Source: Ricinus communis (taxonomy: Eukaryota; Streptophyta; Magnoliopsida; Malpighiales; Euphorbiaceae). From it: a stretch of DNA of 64,000 nt. Each line of letters begins with the position of its first letter. Position 1 is the stretch's first letter. Shown piece by piece: positions 12,833 to 23,392 of this stretch. The translations under genes and the position numbers were made by a program. Below the pieces are notes generated by a model, which saw only the letters and a program-made list of their open reading frames with translations, was not told where the DNA came from and made no database searches. The DNA lies in contig NC_063265.1 in the NCBI RefSeq assembly GCF_019578655.1, positions 23,298,285-23,362,284 of the forward strand. Reading direction: 5' to 3'.

Positions 12833-14652
12833 GTTGGATCCTTAATCCAACATTCGGCTTATATATGTCAATAATTGTGTATTACGAGTCGTCATATATA
12901 TTGAGCAAAATTAAAGTTATCTAATAAGTGTTGGGTAATTTAGACTTTAATGTCTAATAGGATATGAGCTTTTAATGTGTAGAGACCTGAGAATAATTTC
13001 TATTTTTGTGATAGGCTAAAATAGAATTGCTAAAAAATAACATTAGGATTTTGTTATTTGGTTATAATCCCTAGGTTACACGGAGGATTTTATTCTAAAT
13101 TGACATTCTATCATCAGTTAAAACACACAGACAAAACTAAATGACTCTCTGCTAAATACGTGTTGATCTGGAAGATAAACCACACGCTTCTAGAGAGTTT
13201 TCAATTGCTATGAATTTAGTTACACTTCCACATATATTAATTTAATAATTCTTAGTGATTATATATTATTGGTTTTGAGTTTATTGGTGATGATTTTCAC
13301 CTTAAGGTTTTAACTTAACAAGTAGTATTAAGATGTGTATACGAATTAAATTAAATTTAAATATATAATTATTTTGGTGTTATTGAATTTATTATATTAA
13401 TTTTAATTTTATTTGGATTTAAGAACAATTTTGGATGTGTATACAAATTGAAAATTAATAGCTACTATGTATATATGCTCTTTGCTGCTATTCTGGTTAA
13501 CAAAAAAAAAAAAAATTGTGAATCATCTTGTTTTCAACGACACAGTAGCTATTTTTGTGAAAGAAGAATTGTTGTCCCATTTAGAGAATTGCGATAGTCA
13601 TAACAATGGACTAAAGGATTTTTTTATGGCCGAATGGCAGTAGCCATTATTTTTTTTTAAAAGAGCAGCTTAGTGACCGATTTTTCTTTAATGGCAGTAG
13701 CAATTATCATAACAAGAAAAGAAAACAAAGATGATCCTAAGATATCACTCAGCAAAGATAATATTAATGGAATCCCAATATCTTTTTGAAATGGAATGTA
13801 CCTTATTTGAATTATTATTGCTTTGAAATTTATGTGAGCTTGTTTTGTTTATTGTTCTCAATTCAGCTATGAGTAATCCTACTAATATCGTTGCCAACAT
13901 CAACTATATTCCTATGCTGAATGGTAGTAAATTCAAACCATGGAAATAGAATCTATTGATAGTTCTTAGATTCATATATTTCGACTTTGCATTAAGAATT
14001 GATCCTCATGCACCTCTTACGGATAATAGTACCTTTAATCAAAAGAGGGATGTTGAAAGGTGGAGAGACCGAATTGCATGTGCATGATGATCATTAAGAA
14101 GGCTATTCCAGAAGTATTCAGGGGCACAATATCTAAACAGATAAAAATAACTAAGGATTTCCTTGCGGACATTGAAAAGAGATTATCAAGAATGAAAAGG
14201 TTAAAATTGGTACGCCTTTCACAAGTTTAATTTCAATGAGGTACAAGGGTAAAGCCAATATCAGGGAGTACATGGAAATGTCTGATCTTGCTTCAAAGTT
14301 GAAAGAACTTAAGTTGGAACTCTCTAGGACTTGATAGTGCATTTGGTTTTGATATCACTTCCAACACAGTTTAGCCAGTTTAAGGTGAGCTACAATTGTT
14401 AGAAAGAGACTTGGTCTCTAAATGAGCTCATCTCACACTGTATTCAGTAAGAAGAAAGGCTGAAGCAAGATAAGATAGAGAGTGCTCACCTGGCCTCAAC
14501 CTTCAAAGATACGGGCAAGGGAAAAATAGGAAAATGGATAAGGAAGCTACAAATACAGCATCTCAAAAGAAACAACAAAAGAAACTAGATAAACATTCAT
14601 TAAACATATATAACCAAGAATAAGGTTTAGGAGTGCCACTTTTGCCCTAACT
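12833..14652 (+). mobile_element. Plus-strand Ty1-copia fragment: LTR, leader and gag
   Basis: An LTR-like start TGTTGGATCCTTAATCCAAC occurs at about 12833. A degenerate tRNA-iMet-like primer site (tggttttgagttta, about 13271) follows roughly 440 bp later. A broken gag starts at 13869. There is no pol and no second LTR, so this is a 5' fragment, possibly cut by the later MULE insertion or by a deletion before it. The LTR end and PBS are tentative. Confidence 0.6.
13869..14640 (+). pseudogene. Ty1-copia gag (UBN2-like), broken
   Basis: From ATG at 13869 the reading resembles the N-terminus of copia Gag: a LNGSKFKPWK-type segment, then a MEMSDLASKL-like and KLELS-like region, and a basic C-terminus. 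Stops and frameshifts occur throughout (first stop right after FKPWK). A possible partial zinc-knuckle start lies near 14630, just before the MULE target site. In an intact element Gag would form the virus-like particle and bind RNA. The orientation is opposite to element B, so it belongs to a different element. Confidence 0.7.
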
Positions 14653-14661
14653 TTCTTGATT

Positions 14662-14695
14662 GGAATAATTACAAATTTGGTGCCTGAACTTTTTA
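14662..14695 (+). repeat. MULE left terminal inverted repeat
   Basis: It begins ggaataattacaaatttggt immediately after the 9-bp target duplication, and pairs with the inverted end at 20092-20125. Confidence 0.88.
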
Positions 14696-15235
14696 GACTC
14701 GATCAGGTCCAATAGATAATGGGGTGGTTTGCGTCTCCTACCTATATCGAACAATGATGTGCCATTATATAGTGCCACATATACACCCAATATGGAAAGA
14801 AGATACACATGTTTGAAGAGTTGTCTTAAAGAAATGTCGTCGTTCGATAGCAAATCCCATTTTACTATTCTTTCATCTTAAAGTTTTATGATAATTGTAT
14901 GAACTTTAGGGATTGAACTCTAAAATTAGGGTTTCTTTCGATAGAAATTAAAATTTACTGAAGGAATCATTCCAAGATTCGAATCTCTGACTATCACTGT
15001 CAATATGAAAGGGTAATTTTCTTGTGCTCGATGTACTTCTAGGTTTAGCTTGTATTTGTTTATACGTTCTTTACTTCTTAAAATAGTGTTATTTTCATGA
15101 AAATAGTTAAGTAATGTTAATATCTTTCTATAAATTATGTCATTTATGCTTGATATTGAGTCGTTTTGGGCGTCGTTATTGATTTCTTTATGAATAATTA
15201 CTGTCATTTTACATGGGTTAAGTTGAGTTGTTTGA

Positions 15236-18200
15236 ATGTGTGTTATTTTCAAACAATTTGTGCATTTGTATTATGGTGGGATGTTTATTAGTGATTTAGG
15301 GGGTGACCGAAAGGATATATGTGGGGGGTGGGGGGGGGGGGGGGGGTGTGAGGTAGACTTAGATGTGGAGGATTTTGCTTTGCAATCTTTCATAGATTTT
15401 ATACAAGGTTTGATAAGGTTTAGGCAAGTGCAAAAGATTCACTTTAGGACACCTGGTTTAGGGTTAGCACATGGTTAAGACTATTGTATGAGTTGTCAAT
15501 AGATGACATGTTGTTTTTTTATGAAAAAGCATGGGTATGTAGAGGTATATATTGAGTATAAACTGATGAAGGACCAACTGAGGGAGCAAATTAGAATTTC
15601 ACAAGGTCTTGAGGGTATATATGACTTAATAAAGCCTGTCAACCTAGAAGAAGCAGCAAATGCTAGTAATGAGGGTCTGAGTAACAAGGCAGAAGTGGGT
15701 CGAAGGGTTCGTGAAACCTCAACAGCGCTTCCAGGACTAGATGTAGCTACGAATGAATTTACAGTCACAATAGAAGATCCAGGACTAAATGAATTCATTG
15801 ATGAAGGCGAGATTAATGAAAGGCAAACTGCAGATCCAATAAATCTAGTTGCAGCAGTTGATGAAGTTGGTGTAAACTGTGGTAAAACAGAAACTGTGAC
15901 TGCAGATCAAAGAGATGACTTCAATCAATCATTTAGATCAGAGGAGTATGATGACATTGATGATGCTGATGATAATAGAATTTTGATGAGGAAATAACTG
16001 AATGTGAGTACTTGTCAAATAATGATGAAAACTTACAAGATGCAAGAAATAGATTGAAGGAATTTAGGCAGAGGAAGAATAGGAAGACAAGGGTCCCTCC
16101 AAGTGATACAAATAATGTAGGGAGCAGTAGGCTGAATGAAAGGACAGAGGCATCAGAATTAGTTCCACCTGTTTTAGATGGTAATGAGGCAGATTATATT
16201 GAATCTAGTGATGATTACAATGCAGTAAGCACTGATAGTTCAGATCAGGATCATGCTATGAGAAGGAGGTGTAGGTTCCCATTTTTTGAACCAAATACTG
16301 AGAAAGTACATTTCTCCTTGGGTATGTCACTGAATGGACCTAAGTAGTTCAAGGAAGCTTTAACCCGATATGCATTATAAGAAAGGAAGGAGATCAAATT
16401 CACTAGAAATATATCAACATCAGTAAGGGCAAAGTGTAGATAGTGTGACCAAGAAATTCAATGTGAAGACATTCATGGAAGAACATACTTGCCTTATCAC
16501 CTTTAAAAACAATAGGATTACCACCAAATGACTTGCTAAAAATTACTTTTATAAGTTCAAGTGCATTGGCAGCGTGAGGCTAGTGGATTTGAAGGGACTG
16601 GTAAAGGAAGATCTGAAGGTGGAGATGAGTCTGACTAAGATTAGGAGGGCAGTTCGTGCTTTAGTTATTCTACAAGGTGAACTAACAAAAGAGTTTGCAA
16701 TGCTTTGGGATTATTTAGGTGAGATTGAGATAAGCAATTCAGGTAGCACAACTATGATGAGCATTTATAGACCAATTCTAGATCAACTTCCTTTATTTGA
16801 GAAGTTATATATATCATTTGATTGTCTGGAAAAGGGTTTGTTAAGTGGTTGTAGGAGACTGATTAGCTTAGACAGTTGTTTCTTAAAGGGAGCAATTAAA
16901 GGAGAGATTTTGGCAACTGTTAGAAGGGATAGGAACAATCAAATTTTTCCTGTGGCTTGGGCTCTAGTGGACACAAAGCACAAAGAGGAGAGTGACATGG
17001 AATTAGTTCTTGCAAAACCTAAAATCATATTTAAAGCTTGAAGATAGGGAAGGATGGACTGTTATCACAGACTAATGAAAGGTAATGTTGCTTCCCTTGA
17101 AACTCTAAATTTGCTATAGAAGCTCAATTACACTAATATGTTTTTTTCCTTTTTTGTAAGGATTGTTGGATTCAGTTAGTAATGTTTTGCCTAAAGCATA
17201 ACATAGGTGTTGTGCAAGACACCTATATGCTAATTGGAGGAAAAGACATGGAAGAAGTAAGGAATCGCATAAGCTATTTTAGATGTGTGCTAAATCAACC
17301 AATATGGCAGATTTTGATGCAAACATGTAGGAGATGAAGAATCTGTCACGAAGAGGGTTTGAAGATATATTGAACACTCATCTAAGGCACTGATGTAAAG
17401 CATACTTCAATACCGAGGTAAAATGTGACATAGCTGATAATAATCTTATTGAGGCTTTTAATGGTAAGATAGTAGAAGCTAGAACAAAGAATGTCATCTT
17501 TGTATTAGAGGATATAAGGAATTTAGTTATGACTAGATTACACACAAATAGAGATTTAGCTTCTAAGTGAATTGGTGAGTTTAGGTATTAGGATAAGGAA
17601 AAAATTACATGATAGTTATGTAAAAAGTGGGAATTGCTAGATTATTTGCAATGGAGACAGTGGTTTTGAAGTTGCATATAAAAGGGACACCTATGTAGTT
17701 GACTTGACAAACAAAACATGTCCTTGTAGAAAATGGGAATTGACAGGGACCCCTTGCTCCCATAAAATTTGTGCAATCCTCATATTAATCAGGATCTAGA
17801 GGTGTATGTAGATAATTGGTATAGAGAGGAAAAGTATTTAGAAGCTTATTCTTTCATGATGAAACCGGTGATTAGTTGTAAGTTTTGGAAAAAAATTAGG
17901 AATGATCCACCACAACCCTCTCTTTTTAAAAAAATACCTGGTAGACTAGCTAAACTTAGAAGAAAAGAAGAGAGAGAACCATCTAGTGGGCATAAATTGT
18001 TAAGGAGAGTAGGATCATGACATGTATAGATGTTTTGAGAAAAGTGCATAATAAAAGAAAACTTGCCCAGTCTTGAAGAAAAGGCAACACTAGACTCAAG
18101 GGTAAGAGCAGCCTACCTCATATGTGGTGAGACCATTTAAGCTGCAAGTAAGACTCCACCTCTAACTATTAATAAATTTTTTTATTTCAACTAACTTACT

Positions 18201-18543
18201 AATTTTGAGAGAATTGTTGAGTTTTTCACTTGAAGGCAAGACGCGTTAAGGAACAACCACCTAAGCCAATTAATACTCCTCAAATGGCTAACAATGACGG
18301 AATGCCATCTAGAAATCAAGATGGAATTATCACAGATACAATATAGGTTGTGCAAGATGAAGTTCAAGATAATAATTCAGCTAATATGAGGTTTGGCAAG
18401 TCAAGTATGGTAAAAGCATCTGCTTTCTATTCAGGAAATAGTTCTAAGAATTCAAAGTATATACCTGGATTTGTCTCCAACCTGCTAGGGGTTATGGTGT
18501 CTTCGTAGATCCAGTCACAGGAAATATGGCCATTAATGTTTAG
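15236..18543 (+). pseudogene. MULE transposase (MuDR type), with two introns, broken
   Basis: Order along the DNA: N-terminal domain with HLYYGG (15260s) and acidic linker (15503-16250); the MuDR DNA-binding region (about 16320-16560, GMSLNGPK); the DDE transposase domain with LISLDSCFLKG (about 16858) and NQIFPVAWALVD (about 16940); a SWIM zinc finger (CPCRKWELTGTPCSH, about 17718-17765); and a C-terminal tail ending near RGYGVFVDP (about 18500). Two introns fit the frame: 17082-17160 and 18148-18235, both GT-AG. Several frameshifts and in-frame stops break the gene, including near 15998, 16347, 16380, 17041 and 17290. A G-run near 15322-15346 sits in the N-terminal part. In a live element this enzyme cuts the element out and inserts it, leaving 9-bp duplications. 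Confidence 0.88.
15322..15346 (+). repeat. Guanine homopolymer-like tract
   Basis: A run of G broken by only one T (about 24 of 25 bases) within the transposase N-terminal region. It is prone to slippage and sequencing error, so reading frame across it cannot be trusted. Confidence 0.85.
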
Positions 18544-19493
18544 ATCTATATTTTAAATATGGTTTTTTATTATAAGTGCATACTATACTAAATTATGATA
18601 ATTATAATAGCTTATGACATGTGTATGCAACCTAAAACAAGCTCATAGAGAATTATCTATAACGAGGGGAGACAAAGAGAAGGAAATGAACCTGAGCCAT
18701 CTTTTGTGACAGAAAAAAAAAGAAGGGTTTAAGAATTGGGGCAAACAATTTGTGATAGAAACTCAATTATAAGTAATCTCAATTGTTTTTGCAGCTTAAT
18801 AGAGACCTCTTATTGCCTTTTTGGTTAGCCTCAAAGACATAAGAAGAAAACTAAAGCAGTTGAAGAGGACAAGGAAAGAAATGGCAAATCCAACTCTGCA
18901 AATGAAGCAAGTAGAAAGAGGAAGAAGACAAAGCATGGAGAAGGATCATCAACAAAACTCCTATTTTAACTCAAGAATCCGTTAACAAAGAACATATTTG
19001 ACATTCAGTCTATAGTTCTGTGAACTTTGGTTCCCTTTTTGTTACTTTTTGCATTTGAGACAAGTTCTATTCTAAACTTTTGAAACAACTTGTCTCAACT
19101 TGTTTTTTTGTATTGAAAAATGCCAATAGCCAATTGTAGCTATATTATGCCAAATTATTAACAATCATCTAATTTAATTATAATTTTCAGTACTACAAAG
19201 TGTCTTATTTACAAATTTAATGTCATTAATATTTGCTTATATTGTATTGAGTTTAACAGATTAATATAAACATTTGCTTATAAACACATATATCGTATAT
19301 ATATCTTTTCACTCATGCATTTCGTCAAATACAAAGCCTTCACAGTTCCATTATTTTGCAAGTAATCATCAAATAGAAGTGAGAGCATACCCAAAATAAA
19401 AATAAATCATAGAATTTCATCAAAGATACTTTCATTACTGCAAAACAATAAAGGTACAATTTCAAAACTAAAAATTCTTTACACATAACACTG
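18544..19493. other. MULE internal spacer between the two convergent genes
   Basis: AT-rich. A lysine-rich plus-strand reading (about 18840-18970) may be a further transposase C-terminal exon or a relic; I cannot decide. Otherwise nothing is recognised. Confidence 0.4.
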
Positions 19494-19794
19494 TCATTTG
19501 AATATAAACACTAAAATCAAGAAGATAACCCACACCCAAAGTAAATCTTCCCTCTTCAAACTTTTATCCCTCTCAGCTTCAACTTTATTAATCTTCTAAA
19601 GTAATCCATGTATGATTTGCTTTGCCCTTTCACAAATCGGTGCATCAACCCATCTGAAATATACACAATCTTCATTTCCTATCCTTCTCTCGCAAGCCAT
19701 GAATCTTCTACTTGGATTTTGATTAGTTCATGAAGCCTTCAAAATGCAGCGCCTATCACACAAGCAGAGATCGCCAGCCTCATCTATTTCCTCT
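19494..19794 (-). pseudogene. GRF-type zinc-finger protein gene inside the MULE, broken
   Basis: Read right to left from about 19794 the frame gives the GRF zinc-finger pattern: CLCDRRC, then an NPSRRFMAC segment (family consensus NPGRRF..C), a C-V-Y-F-R-W-V-D segment (family C.FF.WvD), then ICERAKQIIHGLL, a short charged coil and a hydrophobic tail (WVWVIFLILVFIF) that would be a membrane anchor, ending in TGA at 19494-19496. Two in-frame stops (one before TNQNP, one after IHGLL) and the lack of a good start codon mark it as a pseudogene. It faces the transposase tail to tail, as mudrB faces mudrA in maize MuDR, but is not related to mudrB as far as I know. The family is common in plant genomes; its function is not established. 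Confidence 0.72.
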
Positions 19795-20091
19795 AAAAAA
19801 TAAAGAATTAAAAAATGATTGAGAAGAATAGGGAAAAGAATGAGAGAGAATGATAGAGAATGATAAAGTTAGATTAGTTAGAATAGTTTACCTAATTTAC
19901 TTTTTGTTTTGCAGTAATTTTGCATCAGCAATTGTTCATGTTAGCATATGTAAACTGCAGTTCTTTCTCTTTTTTCCACATGTACAACAACCTATTGGTG
20001 ACCTACAAAAACCACCAACTTGTTATCTATTATCCAGTTGCAGCAGTCATTTGTCATTAATAGAAGTAAAGACACTCAAATTGTTAGATTT
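19795..20091. other. MULE right subterminal region
   Basis: This non-coding stretch between the GRF pseudogene and the right TIR would contain its promoter, if it had one. It holds no recognised domain. Confidence 0.4.
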
Positions 20092-20125
20092 TAAAAAGTT
20101 CAAGCACCAAATTTCTAATTATTCC
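20092..20125 (-). repeat. MULE right terminal inverted repeat
   Basis: Its reverse complement begins ggaataattagaaatttggt. It is followed by the 9-bp duplication ttcttgatt (20126-20134). Confidence 0.88.
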
Positions 20126-20402
20126 TTCTTGATTTTATATTGTTGTTGTCCATATTGAATGAGGAGTTCTACTTTGCCAATCTATTTTAAGAGACTTCAT
20201 ATGTTCTTCATTTATCTATCTCATTTTAGATCTTTATAGATGGAAATCTCCTCATGAGCTCTTTCATCTTTAATCTCCAAATGGAGATGGCCTTCCTACT
20301 CCTTTGAGTTTCCATTGTTCATTAATTCCATTCCAATACGTTGGAGCTTAATGCCAATTAAAATAGTTTAGCCTTTGATACATGTCAATTTGTACCTTTC
20401 CT

Positions 20403-22000
20403 TCAAGTATTCTTTTTTTGTATCTTGCATCCAATATTAAAAAAATGGTTCTTTGGGTACCCATTTTTCTTTGGATCCTTGATTGTTCTTAGCAACCCAA
20501 ACCATCTTGGTTTTGGATTGTTTCCTCTTGAAAGAACAATCATAAGCAAAATGATCATTTCTATTATAATAAGAGCAATGTCTACTAAATGGACTAGCAT
20601 GAGATGGATGGATATATCTTCTAGTTTTACAATTAAATGCTTTATGTTCATATGCATTGGAAGAGTAACAATATCCACAAAAATTTTATGCAATATCTTA
20701 CTACTCAGATGAAATCTATTCTTATGTGTGTGAGTATGACTATGAATATGCTTAGAATGATTATGTTTTGCATGACACATCTTTGCAACATTCATTTGTG
20801 TGTTGGTTGATGCATGATCATTTGGAGAATGAGATGCTTTCATAAAATTAGTCTTATGTGTGCTAAACAATACATCATTGTAGCTCAAACCTTATCTTAT
20901 ACTAGATGATATTTTAAGAATATAGCCAAACATAAAGAGTTTCTCTTCCTTTAGTAAATTTTAAAAGTGATTTTCTCAAATAGATAATCTCATTTTTAAG
21001 AACTTTAATTTCCTTTTTGAAATCTTCATTTTCTTTCAAAGTGTTATCGGCCTTTTGCAACTTCATTAAGAGCTTATCATTTTTTTTTCTAAAGCATCTT
21101 TGGTGGAAGCTTGGGAAATGGTTTCATCTTTCAAATATTTATTTTCTTCTTTAAGTGCTCCATTCTCATTCTTAAGTATCTCATTTCTTTTCAAGATATT
21201 TTCAAAATTATGTAATTTCATCAAAAGCTTTATGTTTTGCTCTTCCAAAGCAATTTGTCTTGAACTCAAAGAAAATTTGTTTTGTTTTCAAAAGTTTCAT
21301 TTTTACTTTTTAAATCTTCAAAGTTAGTTTTGAGACTTTTATTTTTCTTCTTTAGCTTATTAATAGCATTTTGTATGGTTTCTAATCCAATTAGTAATTG
21401 ACTAAGTAAGAGTGCATCATCATCCTCATCATCATCATCAATATTAAAGTTAGAAAAACTTGATGTTACCTCATCATCTTGTTCTATGGAGTACTTTCTT
21501 ATTTCTTCATAGCTTGATAATATTAAATTTGAGCATTTTAAACTTCTTCTTTTTTCTTGATTATTTCTCTTCATCCTCTTCAAGGAAAATTAAGCATGTA
21601 TGACCACCCATGTAATAATATTGAGAGCTCTCTTCATTTTACACTTCTTGTTATTTGATTTTCTTCACAAGTTCATTCTCTTCACAATTAGTGTTAGTGT
21701 TGTACATAGTATTAAGATAATTCCAAATATCTGTAACACTAACACATGATGCAGCTTTTTCAAAACCATTTTCATTTAAAGAATCTCTTAAAATTAAAAA
21801 TTGTTGTTCATCATGAGCATGCCATTGATTTTTAGGTTTGAGAAAACTTAGTATGACCACCCATGTAACACCATTTTCAATAATGTCCCATAAATCAATA
21901 TCATTACTCATGAGAAAACTTCCATACTTTGTTTCTAAAACTAAAAATTATTTCCATCAAAGAATGGACGTCTGTTTAATGAAAAATCTTCTTTTGAAAT
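20403..22000 (-). pseudogene. Element B gag, broken
   Basis: Minus-strand pieces read as copia Gag. First comes an RRPFFDGNNF-type start (about 21975-21945), followed by MSNDIDLWDIIENG (from 21911). Next is a coiled-coil stretch rich in Lys/Glu/Asn (21583-21066), and last a His-rich part ending in a zinc-knuckle-like Cys/His cluster near 20570-20640 and a basic tail. Frames change between pieces (around 21650, 21270 and 20900), so no intact protein is made. The gene lies directly downstream of the primer site and 5' LTR on the minus strand, which fits gag's usual place. Confidence 0.8.
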
Positions 22001-22056
22001 AAACCTATTTGAGATTGCTATAGATCAACTCTTAGACAATTAAGCCTTTTTATCAA

Positions 22057-22071
22057 GAGCACTCTGACACC
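22057..22071 (-). other. Primer binding site of element B (tRNA-iMet-like)
   Basis: On the minus strand GGTGTCAGAGTGCTC follows the LTR end after three bases. It resembles the usual copia primer site TGGTATCAGAGC with a few changes. Confidence 0.65.
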
Positions 22072-22074
22072 TAA

Positions 22075-22437
22075 TGAAACACCTTATGGCAACCAAGAGG
22101 GGGATTGAATTGGTTGTTTAAAAAAATCAATTTCAACTAAAAGCTTTTGCTTTGAAAGACTTGAGTATTAAAACCAATATTAGCATAAGCAATTAATCAA
22201 AATGATGAAATAATCCAATATGAGAATACAAACAAAAGGATAAACACAAGTAAGTAAAAGAGTTTAGGGAAGAGAAATCAAACTCAAAAATTTATAGTGG
22301 TTTAGTCAACTCCTTGCCTACGTCCACTACTCAAGCTTCACTTCAGATTTTCATTATCAATGATCCTGTCATGGGTGCAAGATTAAACCAAAGTGTTTCC
22401 AAGCTCAAACTCAAACTTCTTATAGGTGTTCTAAGCT
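22075..22437 (-). repeat. Element B 5' LTR, truncated
   Basis: Homologous to the left LTR from 7637 onward. It starts (minus-strand end) at tgaaacacc and breaks off at 22437, where element A LTR sequence begins at aagagggc. About 1 kb of the LTR (its U3 side) is missing. Confidence 0.75.
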
Positions 22438-23333
22438 AAGAGGGCACGACTGTGAAAATCAACAATTTGATGGCAGGAACTTCAAGTCTACAAATTGCTT
22501 AAAATCACCATGTAAGGCGTGACCGTGAAAATTGCAAGTTTTAAAGCAGAAGTTTTTGGCTAGGAAAAGTTTGAAATCACGACTGCACCTTAAGATGGCG
22601 CGGCCGTAAAAATTGAAAAAGTAAAGTAACCGTTAGGAACCACCAACAGTTATATCAGAAAGCCGCCAATGTCATGCCGCCACGTCAGATAGCCATTAGA
22701 GGTATTTCAAGAATTGCGACCGTGAAGTAAGAATCGTGACTGCAATTTGCGTCAAGACAAGGACATTTAATGCATTGTCTTAAAGCTAGATTGTATAAAC
22801 TTTTGGAGATTTACTCATAACAGCTCTTTGAGATTTTTAGGCTATAAAAACCATATCAAAAAGTCATTTAAGGTTGATCAAAAACCTCCATAAGTCCACA
22901 CTATTGTGCATTCAATTCTTTCCTTCTTGCAATTAATATTTCTCATTTTTGGTTGTTGTAAGAGCTTAAATGCACTTGTGAGGTGTGAGTGTTAGCCAAA
23001 ACACTTGGCTTAAGGTTTAAAGGTTAGCCTAGAAAAACTCTTGTAAGGGTTGTGTGTGAGCCTAAGAAACACAATTAGTAAGGTTTAGTGTGAGCCCTAA
23101 AACACTAAGTTGGGATTGAGCTTGAAAACTCCAAGTGTAAAGAAATAAGTATAGTGAATACCCAATTGTGAATTGGAGAGTTGGATGTCAGGTTTGTTAA
23201 TATTCGAACCATATAATTCCTTATATACTATTCTTCTTACTCTCTACTCATTCGTTCAAAACTAAATTTTTAATTTACCATCCTTTTCCTATTCACAAAT
23301 CCAATCTCCTTTCTTGGTTCATAAGGGAAAAGA
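22438..23333 (+). repeat. Element A 5' LTR, missing its first ~145 bp
   Basis: Aligns with 31508-32366 through to the end (for example aacaatttgatggcaggaac and ttgaagatttactcataac-like stretches). A TATA box (gctataaaaacc) lies at 22841-22852. The region before it repeats the words cgcgactg/cacgactgtgaaaat several times. Confidence 0.88.
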
Positions 23334-23335
23334 AG

Positions 23336-23348
23336 TGGTATTAGAGCT
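23336..23348 (+). other. Primer binding site of element A (tRNA-iMet)
   Basis: TGGTATTAGAGCT directly after the LTR end; it matches the canonical copia primer site TGGTATCAGAGC with one change. Confidence 0.85.
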
Positions 23349-23392
23349 TAGTACTCTTCATCAAAGCTTAAGTGTAAGAGTTAAGGATCAAA

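Larger units (their letters stand above)
14662..20125 (+). mobile_element. Mutator-like element (MULE), 5464 bp, perfect 9-bp TSD
   Basis: The 9-mer ttcttgatt occurs at 14653-14661 and 20126-20134, exactly outside inverted ends that start ggaataatta. The ~34-bp terminal repeats (14662-14695; 20092-20125) share aaatttggtgc and tgaacttttta with about two or three mismatches. A 9-bp TSD is the Mutator hallmark. Inside are a plus-strand MuDR-type transposase (15236-18543) and a minus-strand GRF zinc-finger reading (19494-19794), facing each other. Both are broken, so the element is no longer autonomous. Confidence 0.93.
7637..22437 (-). mobile_element. Element B: minus-strand Ty1-copia retrotransposon, disrupted
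   Basis: Two related LTR stretches in the same orientation bound the block: 7637-10179 (3' LTR, to the left because the element is on the minus strand) and 22075-22437 (inner part of the 5' LTR). Next to the right LTR is a minus-strand primer binding site resembling the tRNA-iMet complement and a broken minus-strand gag. Next to the left LTR is a purine tract on the minus strand. No pol was recognised between them. Nested inside are a solo gypsy LTR, a hAT-type element, a copia LTR-gag fragment and a MULE. The gag style (long, zinc knuckle, basic C-terminus) suggests the Sirevirus side of Ty1-copia. Exact outer ends are uncertain and no TSD could be found because the right LTR is cut off. Confidence 0.75.
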
